Source: Margaritifera margaritifera (taxonomy: Eukaryota; Mollusca; Bivalvia; Unionida; Margaritiferidae). From it: 64,000 bases of DNA. This document shows positions 11,961 to 22,629 of the stretch, piece after piece. The notes below the pieces were generated by a model that saw only the letters and a program-made list of their open reading frames with translations, searched no databases and was not told where the DNA came from. The DNA lies in the NCBI GenBank assembly GCA_029931535.1, contig JAQPZY010001670.1, forward strand, positions 1,302,001 through 1,366,000, given 5' to 3'. How positions within the stretch are numbered: the stretch's first letter is position 1; each line of letters begins with the position of its first letter. The translations under genes were made by a program, and so were the position numbers.

Positions 11961-12410
11961 CATCTTGTTCAAAAATTATGTTGATTTGCCATCAAATATG
12001 GCCATCATTACTTAAAATAATAAAATATTTAAACAGTTTCTTCTCAAAAACTGTAGAACTGAATTTGACCAAATTTGACAGAAAGGACTATTTCATTAAG
12101 ACATTTTAAAATTTTTATAATTGGTGCTGATTTGCCATCAAGTATGGCTGCTGTTACTAAAAATAGAAAAATCATGAAACAACTTATAAAAACCTGCTCA
12201 AGATATTACCATTTGTACTAAAATCAGTAAAACATTTAAACAACTTCTTTCAAGAAACTTTTTTGAACGGAATTTGGCCATATTTAAAGTATTCTGGCAA
12301 GAAGGCCTTTAATTTTGCACAAACCATGCCAATCTGCTGTCAAATTACTAAAATAAAAACTTTATTTAAAACATTTAAACACAATATTTAAAATAAAAAA
12401 AAGAAATTAA
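11960..12410. repeat. Tandem repeat family 3, third array
   Basis: About three diverged units with gccatcaaatatggcc, actaaaaat, ttaaacaacttctt and gaatttgaccaaatttgacagaaag. Confidence 0.65.
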
Positions 12411-12539
12411 AATGACTTCCAGGGCTTCCCGCAAATTTGTTTCAGACACAGGCATTGTGCAAGTAGCTTTGAAAAAAGCACTTGCTCTGTCTCTGATTCC
12501 TCTTGCCCCAGAGGGCAATAATCTTTAGTCCTCTTAAGC

Positions 12540-13640
12540 TTCTTGGAGGATTGCCATGAAACTTTATACACACATTCATCCCAAGGTGTAGTTTGGTCCT
12601 AAATGAAATGGTGCTGCATGGACAGTAAATATGGCTGCTATCTTGTTGTTGCTACTTCTCCTGAATGGATGGCCATATTAGCTTGGGGAAGCAATATTGA
12701 AAATGTTGTTATTGGTGTTTATCCTGAATGAATGATCATAGCAGCATGCAGTTTTCACTAAAGACTTCTTATGATGATCTGTACTTGGTTTTAATTGAAA
12801 ATTATGCCAGTCAGACATCTGATATGGCCATCATGGTGGCCATCTTGAACATATTGTTTTCTTGTTATCGTTACTTCTCCTGGATGAATGGTCATATTAA
12901 CATAAGGTTCTGACCAAATTTTTTTTAATGATATGTAGTTGGTCCTAAATGAAAATGATGCCGATCTGACATTCAATATAGCTGGCATGATGAGCATCTT
13001 GAAAATCTTGTTATTGCCACTTCTTCTGAATGGATGATCATATCAGTATGGGGTTTTTACCAAAATATTTCTTGTGATGTCTAGTTGGTCTGAAATGAAA
13101 TTGGTTGTGTCAAGTTTTGTAAGCTATACATCGAAATATGGCTGCTATAGTGGACATATTGAAAATATTGTTATAGCTACTGATTGGATAGTTGTAGTGA
13201 CGTGGGGTTTTTATTAAAAGACTTCTCAATCATGATATCTAGAGTAGTTGCTCCTAAATTTAAAAAAAATGGTGCTGATCAGACCTTCAACATGATGCAG
13301 GGGTCAAAATTAACTTTATTTTAGTACTAGCAACATTTTGATAGTTGTAATTTTTTCAACTAGCAAAAATCAGGCTATTTTCAATGTTCACTAGTGTATT
13401 TCATATTTTTAAATAAAAATTTAAGCACACTTCCAAAATATCTCTTGCAAGAAACTTTTAGTTCATCCTTTTTTTTCATCTAGCAATATCAGAATTATAA
13501 CTAGAAAAATGCTAGCTGGCTAGCATCAATTTCAAGCCCTGTAAGGGCCATGTTGGCCATCTTGAAAATCCTGTTATCACTAGAGCTCTTTAAAGGGTGG
13601 TCATATTGACATGTGATTTTCACTAAAACACTTCTGTATC
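12540..13640. repeat. Tandem repeat family 5 (atggccatcttgaaaatcttgttattgct), unit about 150 bp
   Basis: Blocks atggctgccatcttgaaaatattgttat, acttctcctgaatggatggtcatatta, ggggttttcactaaaagacttctta, tagttggtcctaaatgaaaatg and gctgatctgacatccaa recur about six times. The array is interrupted by the MITE at 13298-13541 and reappears at 23830-24500 on the far side of the viral relic. Confidence 0.75.
13298..13541. mobile_element. Small hAT-like MITE
   Basis: Imperfect inverted ends: caggggtcaaaattaac at 13298 and (rc) cagggcttgaaattgatg at 13541. The CAGGGCTTGAAATT type of terminus is common in hAT MITEs. The interior repeats ctagcaa/ctagaaa words near both ends. It splits a unit of repeat family 5. 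No clear target duplication was found. Confidence 0.55.
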
Positions 13641-13681
13641 CCTCTCTCTCTCTCTCTAGCTGGTTCTAAATGAAAAATAGC

Positions 13682-13911
13682 AGTATGATATTAGCGGTTT
13701 TTTATTTTTATTTATTGCTGATCTAGGTCAAAGCCTTCTACCCCCCCATGACTTTGTCCTCACATCACGTAAATGCATGCGAGCCTGCGAGCGAACCTGC
13801 CAAGCAAGAAAAGTTACCAAGAAGTGCTCATGCCAGAGGATAGTCATGTGGGTTAGAAGACTTCAATCTAGATCAGTAACCAATCAAACCGCTATTATCA
13901 TACTACTTACA
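13682..13911. repeat. 230-bp fold-back: inverted arms of about 50 bp
   Basis: The left arm (agtatgatattagcggttt...tgctgatctaggt, 13682-13731) is the imperfect reverse complement of 13866-13911. The loop of about 130 bp is GC-richer than its surroundings. It could be a MITE or fold-back element, or a remnant of the terminus of the viral element that starts about 450 bp later. Confidence 0.55.
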
Positions 13912-14365
13912 GTGACATAAACTCTGTCAACATGACAAGTACATGCACAAGTACAGACACGAGTACATGCACAAATATAGCACACATACATGCACAAGTA
14001 CATACACAAAGACATACATTCATGTTCCAGGCCTGCAATGATTGTATCTAGGTGCCAGTGGGAGCCAGAGATGCTTTTCATGAGGATATATATGCTCTAT
14101 GGTGTCCCAGGTAGCTTCGCTAACCTAACACAGCAGTGACAACACACTGCCTCCAAGTGTTTTTTAAACCCATATTTGCGTTTACTGGTGGACCTGGAAG
14201 GTCTCACAAATGTGAACTTTTTTGCTCCACATGGGTTGCAAGTTCCTGAGATTCCGCCTTGACCATTATGCAGTACACCCCGAGTTAGATTTACGTATGT
14301 GTTTTTTTGCGGCATTGCACACAATATGAAGGCATGATTGTGTTATACAACAATTTACATTTAAC
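13912..14365. other. Short tandem runs and unassigned sequence before the viral relic
   Basis: 13930-14020 holds an irregular repeat of acatgcacaagtac. 14100-14360 shows no convincing frame. It may include the 5' flank of the viral element. Confidence 0.4.
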
Positions 14366-15033
14366 ATGACATCACAGAAAAGAAAAATCAAAGATTTCAC
14401 TGTTATTGACTTCTCTGTGCAGGCAAAGTTCAGACCACCCGAGCACAGTGACATGTTTCCAAACTCTGTTTGTGCATTAATCATTGGCCCGGCTGGATCC
14501 GGAAAAACCCAACTGTTGTTAAATCTGATCATGTGATGGTTAACATGGGATTGCCTGTTTGTGATTGTGCCATCAACTGTGTTATGATGTACTCTGAGAT
14601 TTTACAGAAGCGCTTTAATCGTCAAAGAGATCATCATCGTCCACCATTGATTTCTTTTCCACAATTGATGAAGCCCCTGCCATTGATGACCTTGACCTGA
14701 GCATGAATAATCTTTTCATGTACAATGATGTGATGCTTGAACACCAAGACAACCCAGTGAGAATATTATCCTGAGACCAACACAAAACATAGACATGATC
14801 TATGTGAGTCAATGAAAGCACACGTACCTAAAGTGATTCAGGACAAATGTAACATGTTCATGATATTTTGTGGCATTGATGCGCATGGTTTTGCAAACAT
14901 TCATTGGACCTGGTGTGCCGTTGATTACTTGTGGGATGAGTTTTGGAATATGTTCGTGGAGGTCACCCAGAAAGAACATAGTTTCCTCACGAATGACTTG
15001 ACTGATGGGCCGTGCAAGTATCGCACTGTTTGA
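14366..15033 (+). pseudogene. A32/FtsK-HerA-like genome-packaging ATPase relic
   Basis: From the ATG at 14366 the frame is open for about 55 codons and contains a perfect Walker A motif, GPAGSGKT (14486-14509), followed by QLLLNLI as in A32-type ATPases. It then hits TGA near 14534. The Walker B region survives in another frame as FMYNDVMLEHQ near 14716 (the expected hydrophobic-DD pattern has N-D). The C-terminal half is open at 14812-15033 with the family's order: a sensor-like NMFMIFCG, then EFWNMFVEVTQKEHSF, then a DLTDG turn. The enzyme would pump the viral genome into the capsid. At least two frame breaks make it a pseudogene. The length between landmarks (about 220 codons) fits the family. 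Confidence 0.78.
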
Positions 15034-15049
15034 ATAAATTAATTTAACA

Positions 15050-15660
15050 AAGAGAAATCTGCCAGCAATATCATAGCTGAGTATACTGAACGATGCCACA
15101 AAGCTGCCTAGGATCGAGTGAAACTTCTTGGTGGTTACAGAGAGTCCATGAACACATCAGAGATATGTTTGTGTTGCGACAGACCAAACGTGAAGACCTG
15201 ACAGTGGGTTTGAACAAACATTACCACCACTGATCAAACCCATGCACAAAAACATGGAACAAGTGGCAGTGATGATGGGAACTGAAGATAAACCAGGTCC
15301 GATTGTCAGGACAGCCTGAGCCATTGAACAATTGCCTGCACACCTAGAGACACCCAGAGACTATACTGTGCACTCAGAGGCAGCTGAGACAATGGTGCCA
15401 CCCAAGCGCAAATCAAAGACACCACAGCCTGATATATTTAGCATGCTAGGCTGCAAAAAGATTGAGGAGGATGATGTAAAAGTTGCCATTTATTTTAAGG
15501 CCAACTGGAGAGATTATGTAACGGAACCATATTATAAAATACATACCAACAAGCTAGCATCTGAAAATTGGGTTAAGTGGGTATATCAGAAGAGGTTAAA
15601 AAAAGTCTGTGGCAGTAGGCAAAGAGTAGAAGGAATTTTGCGATAATGTTGAAAATATAA
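15050..15660 (+). pseudogene. Unrecognised viral reading frame (broken)
   Basis: After the ATPase the strand stays protein-like in alternating frames: AEYTERCHKAA near 15075, RQTKREDLTVGLNKH near 15178, PMHKNMEQVAVMMG near 15240, then a clean 104-codon frame at 15332-15646 containing PPKRKSKTPQPDIFSMLG and KVAIYFKANWRDYVTEPYYK. These look like one or two proteins with a charged middle and a Trp/Tyr-rich end. I recognise no domain. Position between packaging ATPase and capsid genes suggests an accessory or DNA-binding structural role, but that is only context. Confidence 0.4.
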
Positions 15661-15673
15661 AAGTCGACTGAGG

Positions 15674-16152
15674 AGACCACATTTGGAAGAAGAAGTTGAG
15701 GGAGAATTCTTTGAGAGACTGGAAATCTCTGGTGAAGGTATCCATTTGCCCATCGTTTATTGCGCGACCGCAGGGCATGAACTTGTGGACAGGTTGGAAA
15801 TGCTTGTGGGGTCAGTTCGCATGGACAACAAAGCACCAGAAGTCATTAATGAGGCTGCATCGATTTGTTAGCAGTTACTCACAAACAACATTATGGACCC
15901 GGGTCATTTTGCGGGTTGATGCATGGACTCTTTGACGACATTGATGATGAATTCTGAGGCGATTCTTTGAGAAATAAATGCTGCGATGCAGCATGTCATT
16001 GCAAATACAACCCAGAGCGTCAACTTGATGATTACAATCTCATCAATGAAACCAGGATTCTATGTGGTCTTCTGGACAACAATCACCGTGGTGCAATTTT
16101 GCACACTCAAGATCACACTAGCATAGTTGTGCATTTATCACAGTTGGCCTAA
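15674..16152 (+). pseudogene. Unrecognised viral reading frames (broken)
   Basis: 15683-15871 is acidic (EEEVEGEFFERLEISGEG) and continues past a TAG as QLLTNNIMDPGHFA. A second open stretch, 15967-16152, includes RNKCCDAACHCKYNP and ends with HTSIVVHLSQLA. The bases between give HGLFDDIDDEF in another frame. All are on + and abut the penton-like relic. No catalytic motif of a known viral family (for example the His-Glu-Cys of adenain protease) is visible. Confidence 0.35.
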
Positions 16153-16177
16153 TATCTGATTGCAAGCATTTGGTTCA

Positions 16178-16760
16178 TGTTTTTGGCAGATGGTGGCACA
16201 AATTGGAACGTTGTCAAACTTCCCATGGGCACATATGAGATTGAATCCATAAATAATGAGATCTGATTGAGGATCACATTGGTGACCAGAAAAGACCCTA
16301 ACATTTTCATACATGCACACAAGACCACACTCAGCTGTGCCATCTTGATCGTAGTAGTTACAATTTCGCACCAGACATTGTCAGGATCATCATTATGATT
16401 CAGGTTAATCTAACCTGTGACGCCATTAGCAGCAGTTACCAAGCCTCAGCATTAACAACTCATGTGTTGCAGGGTTACATATTGTTTGGGTTTGCCCTGA
16501 CTGAGGTCACGGGTAATTTGATATCTCCCATGGCACCAGCGTATCTTCCATGCAGCAATCCCCAGTTGATGAACCTTCAGTTCACCCTTGTGGAGCAGGA
16601 TGGGTATGTGTTGGACGTTCATGGTGAGACCTTGACGATACAACTGTACATTATAGAGCTGATATTTAATAAAAGGACAATCGTACATGGACCTGTAATG
16701 CCTGTGTGTGTTGTTAACATGATACAACCCAATTACGCGGCATATTACAGAAATGGCCTT
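16178..16760 (+). pseudogene. Penton-like (PY-type) minor capsid protein relic
   Basis: From the ATG near 16178 the frame reads NWNVVKLPMGTYEIESINNEI, broken by TGA near 16264, and continues in frame with a TLSCAIL block. This matches my memory of the N-terminal WNNVxLPEGxYEIEDIN pattern in a family found beside Polinton-type capsid genes in animal genomes. The open frame at 16395-16856 supplies the C-terminal half: PAYLPCSNPQLMNLQFTL, then a turn, then GETLTIQLYI, the usual last strands. In Polintons the single-jelly-roll PY protein forms the capsid vertices. Family assignment is by remembered pattern, not alignment. At least one stop and probably one frameshift separate the halves. Confidence 0.55.
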
Positions 16761-16856
16761 GGTGATGTTGTCCATGGATTGTTTACAAGAGTTCCTGGAG
16801 TTCTTGCAGGTCTGGCCTCATGTGCTGCACCGATCGCTAAACAAGTTGCTATGTGA
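16709..16856 (+). pseudogene. pX/PVI-like small capsid protein relic, read through from penton frame
   Basis: The C-terminal part of the open frame ending at 16856 reads NMIQPNYAAYYRNGLGDVV, then HGLFTRVPGVLAGLASCAAP, then IAKQVAM. The Gly-Leu-Gly start followed by an alternating hydrophobic helix is typical of small adenovirus pX/PVI-like cement or cleavage proteins in Polinton-like elements. It is normally a separate gene, so its fusion to the penton-like frame is probably due to loss of an intervening stop. Short and low-complexity, so moderate confidence. Confidence 0.4.
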
Positions 16857-17132
16857 GCCGTTGATAGCATCAAAATAAGCATTGCAGATTGGATGAAAAA
16901 TCTGGGATCTCAGGCGGTTCGATCAATTTGAGATCGCCTGTGATGAGTAGGAACTTAACAACCAAAAGCGGTTACATTACCATCGACAGCAACAGTGCCA
17001 GCTCTGGTTAGTAAATTATCAATGAAGCTGCTCAATAATGTCTGTCCAATTCAATGATTGCAAATCTGGCAATGGGAAGCAGATTATGGTTGTCTCGCAA
17101 AAGGTATTAGACTAAACCGTAATGTATATACA
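16857..17132 (+). other. Spacer between capsid genes
   Basis: Fragments such as DWMKNLGSQAVRSI directly after 16857 suggest the pX-like protein once continued. No complete frame. Confidence 0.35.
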
Positions 17133-18451
17133 ATGGCCCAATTCAAAGATGTATCCGATCTGGCTTTTGACATAGACATGCCTGAGTTGCAAGATTGAAG
17201 CAAGCAAAATTACCAGTATTACTCATACCAGGTTAGGGATCCAGACAAGCAATGGCCAATAGAATTTCAGGTTCATGACACATTGCAGTATTTTCTTCCA
17301 TGTGAGGCATTCTTGGAAGTCCAAGGAAAGCTTGTACAAGACAACAATGCTGCACCATGGTATCATCGCATTTTTCAGCAGCGCATGTTACTTTATCGAT
17401 GGAAAGGAGATTGTAGCATTCTCAACAATGTTGACGTTGCCACAACAATTCTCGGACTCGCCCGTTACAGTGATGACTATGCCAGGTTTTCTGGCCCATC
17501 TGTGATGTTTGTCAAAGACATAAGCAACCGTCCTGATCATATCCAGCACGTTATTAGAAACATCCAATATGCAGCAGGAAATACACCAAAGCCTGCTGTA
17601 ATTGCTATCAATAATGGATTTGCACAGCGTTGAGCCCAGCTTAATGCACGATGAGTTTTCCTACATGATTCCACTCTCACAAATATTCAGATTTTGCAGA
17701 GACTTTCATAAGGTTATTTTGGGGGCTAAACACACAGTCATATTAAACCAAAAGGGCAATGCCAATAACGCAATTTGGCGTGATAATGCTGCCACGAATG
17801 GTAAAATTGAGTTATCCAAATTTACACTTTGGATGCCATCATTGAGTCCATCAGTGGACATAGAAATACGTTTGACATAATGTATGGAGTCTGGCAGAAC
17901 TTCTGTGATTTCATTCCTTACAGTGACCACAGACTCGCACCAAAGCTGCATCTGAGGAGAATTCTTATGGCAACTAAGTACTCAACAAAATATTAGCGCA
18001 CGTGTTTGTAGCATTTTAAGTCGTAGACAATCTGAACACCCAGTTGGAAAGTCCGATGATATTTTCAAAACAGGCAGTGACTGAGGTCTTGTTGAGGTTA
18101 AACAGTCACCAAAACCCCATAGAAAATATTTTGCTTAACTTTGACAACAATCGAGTCATGCATATGTATCATTGGCTGTTGAAATACCTGGACTGAGACC
18201 AAAATGTTGACACAGGCTTGCAGATTTCCCAGCATGACTGAATACATCTGTACCTGATTTATTACCTTTCTCTCTAGCATCTAGACTTGGTTAAGCAGTA
18301 CATGGTGGACATGTACTTCAAGGCATGTGTAGGAAGAGGCTACGATAATCCAGAATACAAATGTATTGCAGTGATTCTCTCTGACAAGACTCTGTTGTTG
18401 CAGGGCTTGAGTGCTCGAATGAGGGTCATTGATGCACCTGTGGAAAATTAG
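17133..18451 (+). pseudogene. Double-jelly-roll major capsid protein relic
   Basis: Frame from the ATG at 17133 (AQFKDVSDLAFDIDMPELQD) to the TAG at 18449-18451, about 440 codons, the usual size for this class. Surviving blocks in order: NNVDVATTILGLARYSDDYA (about 17425-17485); IPLSQIFRFCRDFHKVILGA, then LNQKGNANNAIWRD and GKIELSKFTLWMPSLSPS (17660-17860); LLNFDNNRVMHMYHWLLKYL (near 18130-18190); and the C-terminal strand ECKC-like region ending LSARMRVIDAPVEN. These match my memory of a capsid family in cnidarian, arthropod and mollusc genomes, with GAKH, NNAI and WMP motifs, encoded by Polinton/adintovirus-like elements. Stops near 17199, 17631, 17878, 18193 and others, plus frameshifts, show long decay. 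It lies between the penton-like gene and a small basic ORF, as expected of a capsid cluster. Confidence 0.68.
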
Positions 18452-18476
18452 AAATTGAACCAGTTATATAAATAAC

Positions 18477-18596
18477 ATGTCACAGCTGTGTAAACTTGTC
18501 ACATTGAGCCGATATCAACTAGAAAAGATCTCAGCCATGATGAAAAAACAAACCAGAGTTCATTTGAAATTTTCCTGGGACAAGCTCTCCTAGCCT
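18477..18596 (+). CDS. Short basic ORF of the viral element (possibly N-terminal fragment)
   Basis: Thirty-nine codons starting MSQLCKLVTLSRYQLEKISA and ending HLKFSWDKLS. The pattern (strand, then S..QL.K....M...T.V.L.FS.D.L) resembles the N terminus of a small protein often encoded next to the capsid gene of such elements, there extended by a hydrophobic helix. Here a TAG truncates it; the following bases (GGIKDSGMSTNLVKLRNF) may be the remainder in another frame. Function unknown. Confidence 0.4.
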
Positions 18597-18798
18597 AAAC
18601 AAAATCAAAGAAATTGGGGGAATCAAAGACTCTGGAATGTCAACAAACCTGGTAAAGTTGCGGAATTTTTCACACATACAGTATCGACATCATTAGTCAC
18701 TAAAGATGAAATTCAGTTTGAAGTATTCAGCATTTGTTCAGAAGGGTACTTAACCATCTTTGGCGTTTGTGTTTCATATTTGTTATTACATATACGTA

Positions 18799-18821
18799 AT
18801 GGATTCTGAAAGCAATGATGA
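18799..18821 (+). pseudogene. 5' end of a viral ORF interrupted by DIRS copy A
   Basis: ATG at 18799 followed by an acidic start (MDSESND). The frame is interrupted at 18821/18822, where the left inverted repeat of DIRS copy A begins. It resumes in a compatible phase at 21841 on the other side. See the feature at 21841. Confidence 0.5.
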
Positions 18822-19529
18822 TTTTAATAGCAGCAATTACTTATCCTGTCGCTATTGTTAGCTTATTCCTTTTTCATGCCGAAAAACCACCATCTGTTCG
18901 ATGTGAATACATCCTCCCTGAATGGAGAAAAGGTAAGAATGACCTTTGCACTCCAGTCTGTGCCTCGTTTAGGCATGCCTAAATACATCATCTTTTTCAT
19001 GGACGCCATACTGTGTAGACGTTTGCCTGAGAACAGCACCAGTGAAAAAATTGTGCCTGCAGCAACTTACCGCATTAGCGGTCTCTGTTCTGCAGTTCAT
19101 AATAAGTCTTGGTGTTGCACTATCCGTTCCGTATATTTATTGTAGATTTTCCCCATTTTTAATTTAGAATTTTCTTCTTTAATGGGTGTTCAAGGCTACC
19201 ATGTGTATTCCACCCTTGCAGGCGGAAACACTCAATTTACTGATGTACAACTGAGGTACGTACGGGTAAGTCTCTGTGTTTTGAAAAGTAACAACAGGCC
19301 CTGCCTAACATAGAGGACAGCGTGTGTATTCGTCTCTCTTCATAAGAAAAAGTGACCATTATCAGTAAATTTTCAAACATATATTATTAATGTAAAACCG
19401 CACCACTTATTGTGTGGTCATTGCATAAGTGTCTGCATATTCTTTAAATAAAACTCACAGTGTGAAATATTTTATTTTTCGACAGGAAAAGACCGGTTTA
19501 TTTCTACGAGGTTAAATTACTTATTTACC

Positions 19530-20060
19530 TCTGTGGGGAAGTGTGGCCACAAGAAGGGCTCTTGTGATACTCACCCAGACTGGATATAGTGCTCCAAGTA
19601 CACAAAAAAAAAAAAAAGAAGGTTACACACCTTGCAATTTATGACCTTCTGGCACCTGCAATCTAGTTGATTCCAGATGTACTTATCTTCAGATTTTTCT
19701 GGATTCTCTCTTAGGTCTCAGCATTTGGGACCATCTTCTTTGGCGACCTGTGAGTCCTTCTAGTAGGAGGGACTGGACGTTTGAGGAGTCAATCGCCTAC
19801 CCCCCACAGGGAGGAGAAGATGAACACTCCTCACATTCAAGACAGTGTATATGCCTCAGTGACTTGCTCCTTCCTGTTAGGGAAGTAGAGCACCGCGACA
19901 GCGGGTTGCGCCTTCTCGTTAAGGAAGTAGAGCACCATAGCAGCGGGTCGCACCTTCCCAGTAGAGAAGTAGAGCACCGCAACAGCATGTCGCGCCTTCT
20001 CTTTAGGGAAGTAGAGCACCACAACAGTAGGTTGCACCCTTAGTGGACCTGTTGTGACCA
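19530..20060 (+). pseudogene. DIRS copy A gag relic with 60-bp repeats
   Basis: The stretch beginning ggggaagtgtggccacaagaag (19536) corresponds to the Cys/His-rich gag start of copies B and C (gtgtggccacaggaaa...). From 19865 a unit of about 60 bp, gggaagtagagcaccgcaacagcgggtcgcaccttc, is repeated four times. Open frames on both strands follow the repeat. The frame is broken before and after. Confidence 0.6.
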
Positions 20061-21250
20061 GGTTCAACAACAGACTTCCCTTTTACATATCTCCAGTCCC
20101 AGATTAGAGAGCATTGACAGTGGATGCATTCAGCTTCCATTGGGATTGGCTATTCGCATATGTCTTCCCACCATTCCGACTGCTACCTCAAGTTCTGCAA
20201 AATTCAAAACTTCCACTGCACAGATCTTCCTCATTGCTCCATTGTGGCTTCAGCGATCATGGTTCAACGATCTGCTAGACCTGTTGATCAATCAACCCAG
20301 GTCTTTAGCTTACCAGAGGAATCTCCTGTCTCAACACAGGGGATCCCTTCTCCACAACAGCCCACACATTCTCCACCTTCATGCTTGGCTCATCTCAAGC
20401 GATCTCTCCGCCAGAACAAGTTTTCAGGCTGAGTTTCCAGTTGCATCATTCAGGCCAGGAGAGCTCCTATATCCAAGGTCTATGATGCCAGGTGCAGAAT
20501 CTTCTGTGATTGGTGCAGTAGGAAACACGTTGATCCTATCTGCCCCTCTGTAATTTCCATTGCTGATTTCCTTTTGTTCCCTTTTGAGACCAACAGATAT
20601 TCAGTATCCACTATCAAGGGCTATTAAGCTGCCATCTCCAACACACTTAAATTCTCTCAGGGCATGGCAATCGGTTCAGATTTGTACCTTGCCAATCATA
20701 TTAAGTACTTGAGCTCCAGAGACCCGTCTCCCGCTCTCTTGCGCCCAGATGGAGTCTTTTTGTGTTTTGTGGTCTTTAACCAAAACCCCCTATGAACCAT
20801 GGAGTGAGCAAGATTCATGCCTTGTCTATTGACTCTGGCTGTCTCCGGGTTAACAGGAATTATGATTCTGTCTCCCTCCTCTGCCAACCAGGATTTCTCG
20901 CTAAAAATCACCTTCGATAGCTCCATTGCCTATATAGATCCCCAGTCTAAGTCAAATCTGTGCAGGGGATTATCCAGATAGACTCTTATGCCCTGTGAGG
21001 GGCCTCCGTTCTATCTTAATGCCTCCAAAGGAAAAAGGAAGGGTAGGGAATGTCTCTGCCTTCCTCTTAAGGACTCTGTAGACTTTTCAGCTGCCACCAT
21101 CTCCTGGTGGACTGTCACTACAATCAAAAGAGTGTATCAGTCCATTACTGATCAAGACCTTTCCCTTAGGAAACTAAAAGCTCATGAGGTTTGAGCCATT
21201 CATGCCTCATGGTCCTACATTAATCTCTTCCCCTAAGAGGACATCATGAA
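20040..21250 (+). pseudogene. DIRS copy A RNase H end and tyrosine recombinase relic
   Basis: 20040-20180 matches the RNase H end of copy C (its VDLFTTRLNNKLPFYASPVP block). Then the recombinase: an N-terminal stretch near 20280-20560, FLLFPFETNRYSVSTIKGY-like words near 20565-20625, and a C-terminal catalytic part near 21000-21200 (ASKGKRKGRECLCLPLKDS, then KLKAHEV). The conserved H-x-x-R box reads HEV followed by TGA (21192-21194), so the catalytic Arg is a stop. Enzyme inactive. Confidence 0.75.
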
Positions 21251-21840
21251 GGCAGCTTCTGGCATTCCCATACTACCTTCTCCTCCTTTTATCTCTGCTC
21301 ATTAGCACAACAGAGCACAGGCATTTTCCTTTGGGGCCCATCGTTGCAGCATAACATGTGGCTTAGAGAGACACCAAACTTATATAAGATGTACCTCTCC
21401 CTCTATGGCGAGTACATTAGATTTTTCTCTGTTTTGTTATCAATTTAAATAGAGCATCAGCCGCCCAACTAACTGACAAAATTCAGCTAACAATAGCGAC
21501 AGGTTAAGTAATTGGTGCTATTAAAATGTAGTTTTTTTGGGGGGTAAAACTAATTTTAATTATGCAATACTTACCTGTTGCTATTGTCGAATGCCCTCCT
21601 CCCACCCCGCTCTGATGTCTTGTGTAATTGTCGTCTATGAAAAAGATGATGTATTTAGGCAAGCCTAAATGAGGCACAGACTGGAGTGCAAAGGTCATTC
21701 TTAGCTTTTCTCCATTCTGGAAGGATGTATTCACATCAAACTGACCATGGTTTTTCGGCATGAAAAAGGAATAAGCTAACAATAGCGACAGGTAAGTATT
21801 GCATAATTAAAATTAGTTTTACCCCCCAAAAAAACTACAT

Positions 21841-22500
21841 GTTTGCTGAATTTGCCAACAGGGTGTTGGACCAGCTGACAGTGGATGCTAATATTGATAG
21901 TAATTATGTTCCACTTGTCAATGAATATCTGCTTCATAGTGGTGTTACCAGACCCTCATATATGTTCAATATTATCTAAGTGAAGGTAAGATAGAAATTA
22001 ACTGTTGGGACCACCCTGATGTGTTACTACCAACTCAAGGCCAGCTTTTAGTCATAGCATTAGCATGTGAAAATGCCTGGCAAAAAGAGACATCACTGTG
22101 AAGCGTGAATTAAGTCAAAGACTGTTTCTACAATGATGAAGTGAAATTTACCATTGAATCCACCCCAGTTACATTCCCCATAGAGTATATATAACCAACA
22201 TTAACTCAACTAAGAAGAGAAAGATCTCAACTGTTATTCAACAAGGACGCACTTGCCCATGTAAGAGTTCTTGGATGAAAACGATTATTAGAGGCACAAA
22301 GCAAAGGCATAATCTGTGTGTTTCGCAAATGAACTTGATGCCAGACCCCAGGAATGCACAATTGCCGGAGACTTAAATATTCCCCCAGAAGATATTTTCT
22401 ATGATTGTATGACGGTTGTACAAGTGAAGAAAAGTGCTTGGTTGGAAGTGCGTACATGTATTGCAGCTGAACAAGCCAGCCTGTCGAGCAATTAGTTTGC
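21841..22500 (+). pseudogene. Unrecognised viral reading frame, downstream of DIRS copy A
   Basis: Open from the element edge at 21841 in phase with the ATG at 18799, reading FAEFANRVLDQLTV and YVPLVNEYLLHSGV up to a TAA near 21980. A protein-like continuation in the next frames contains WDHPDVLLPTQGQLLVIALA, LTQLRRERSQLLFNKDALAH and, near 22340, PQECTIAGDLNIPPEDIFYD. I recognise no family. It lies between the capsid cluster and the membrane ORF, so it is probably one viral protein of 150-200 residues with two or three frameshifts. Confidence 0.45.
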
Positions 22501-22629
22501 ACGATGACAATATTAATAGAAAAACTATGATAGACCCTCAAAGCTACCAACACAAAAAAATAATCAAACTGGAACAATAGCTGCGAGATGAAATCACCAA
22601 GAGAACTGTGCTACTTGTGAAATACAAAT

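Larger units (their letters stand above)
18822..21840 (+). mobile_element. DIRS-like retroelement copy A, internally deleted
   Basis: Outer inverted repeats of about 170 bp: 18841-19010 (gtcgctattgttagcttattcctttttcatgccg...) is matched in reverse complement by 21610-21795. Right end ...ttttaccccccaaaaaaactacat (21840). Inside are the gag start (19540-19600), the tandem gag repeat, the end of RNase H and the tyrosine recombinase; the RT is missing. An internal complementary region (about 21470-21590: caatagcgacaggttaag, then tgtagttttttt...aattatgcaatacttacctgttgctattg) is followed by the right repeat. DIRS elements integrate through a circle and their recombinase, without target duplication, as seen here. 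At 3.0 kb it is half the size of copy C. Confidence 0.85.

Noticed and set aside
4480..13640. CRISPR-like or regularly spaced repeats
   Set aside because: Whole units of about 150 bp repeat without unique spacers, and the genome is eukaryotic.
18855..19145. Plus-strand frame resembling the minus-strand frame at 21504-21782 (MLAYSFFMPKNH...)
   Set aside because: The two are the inverted terminal repeats of DIRS copy A, so the similarity is structural, not a gene pair.
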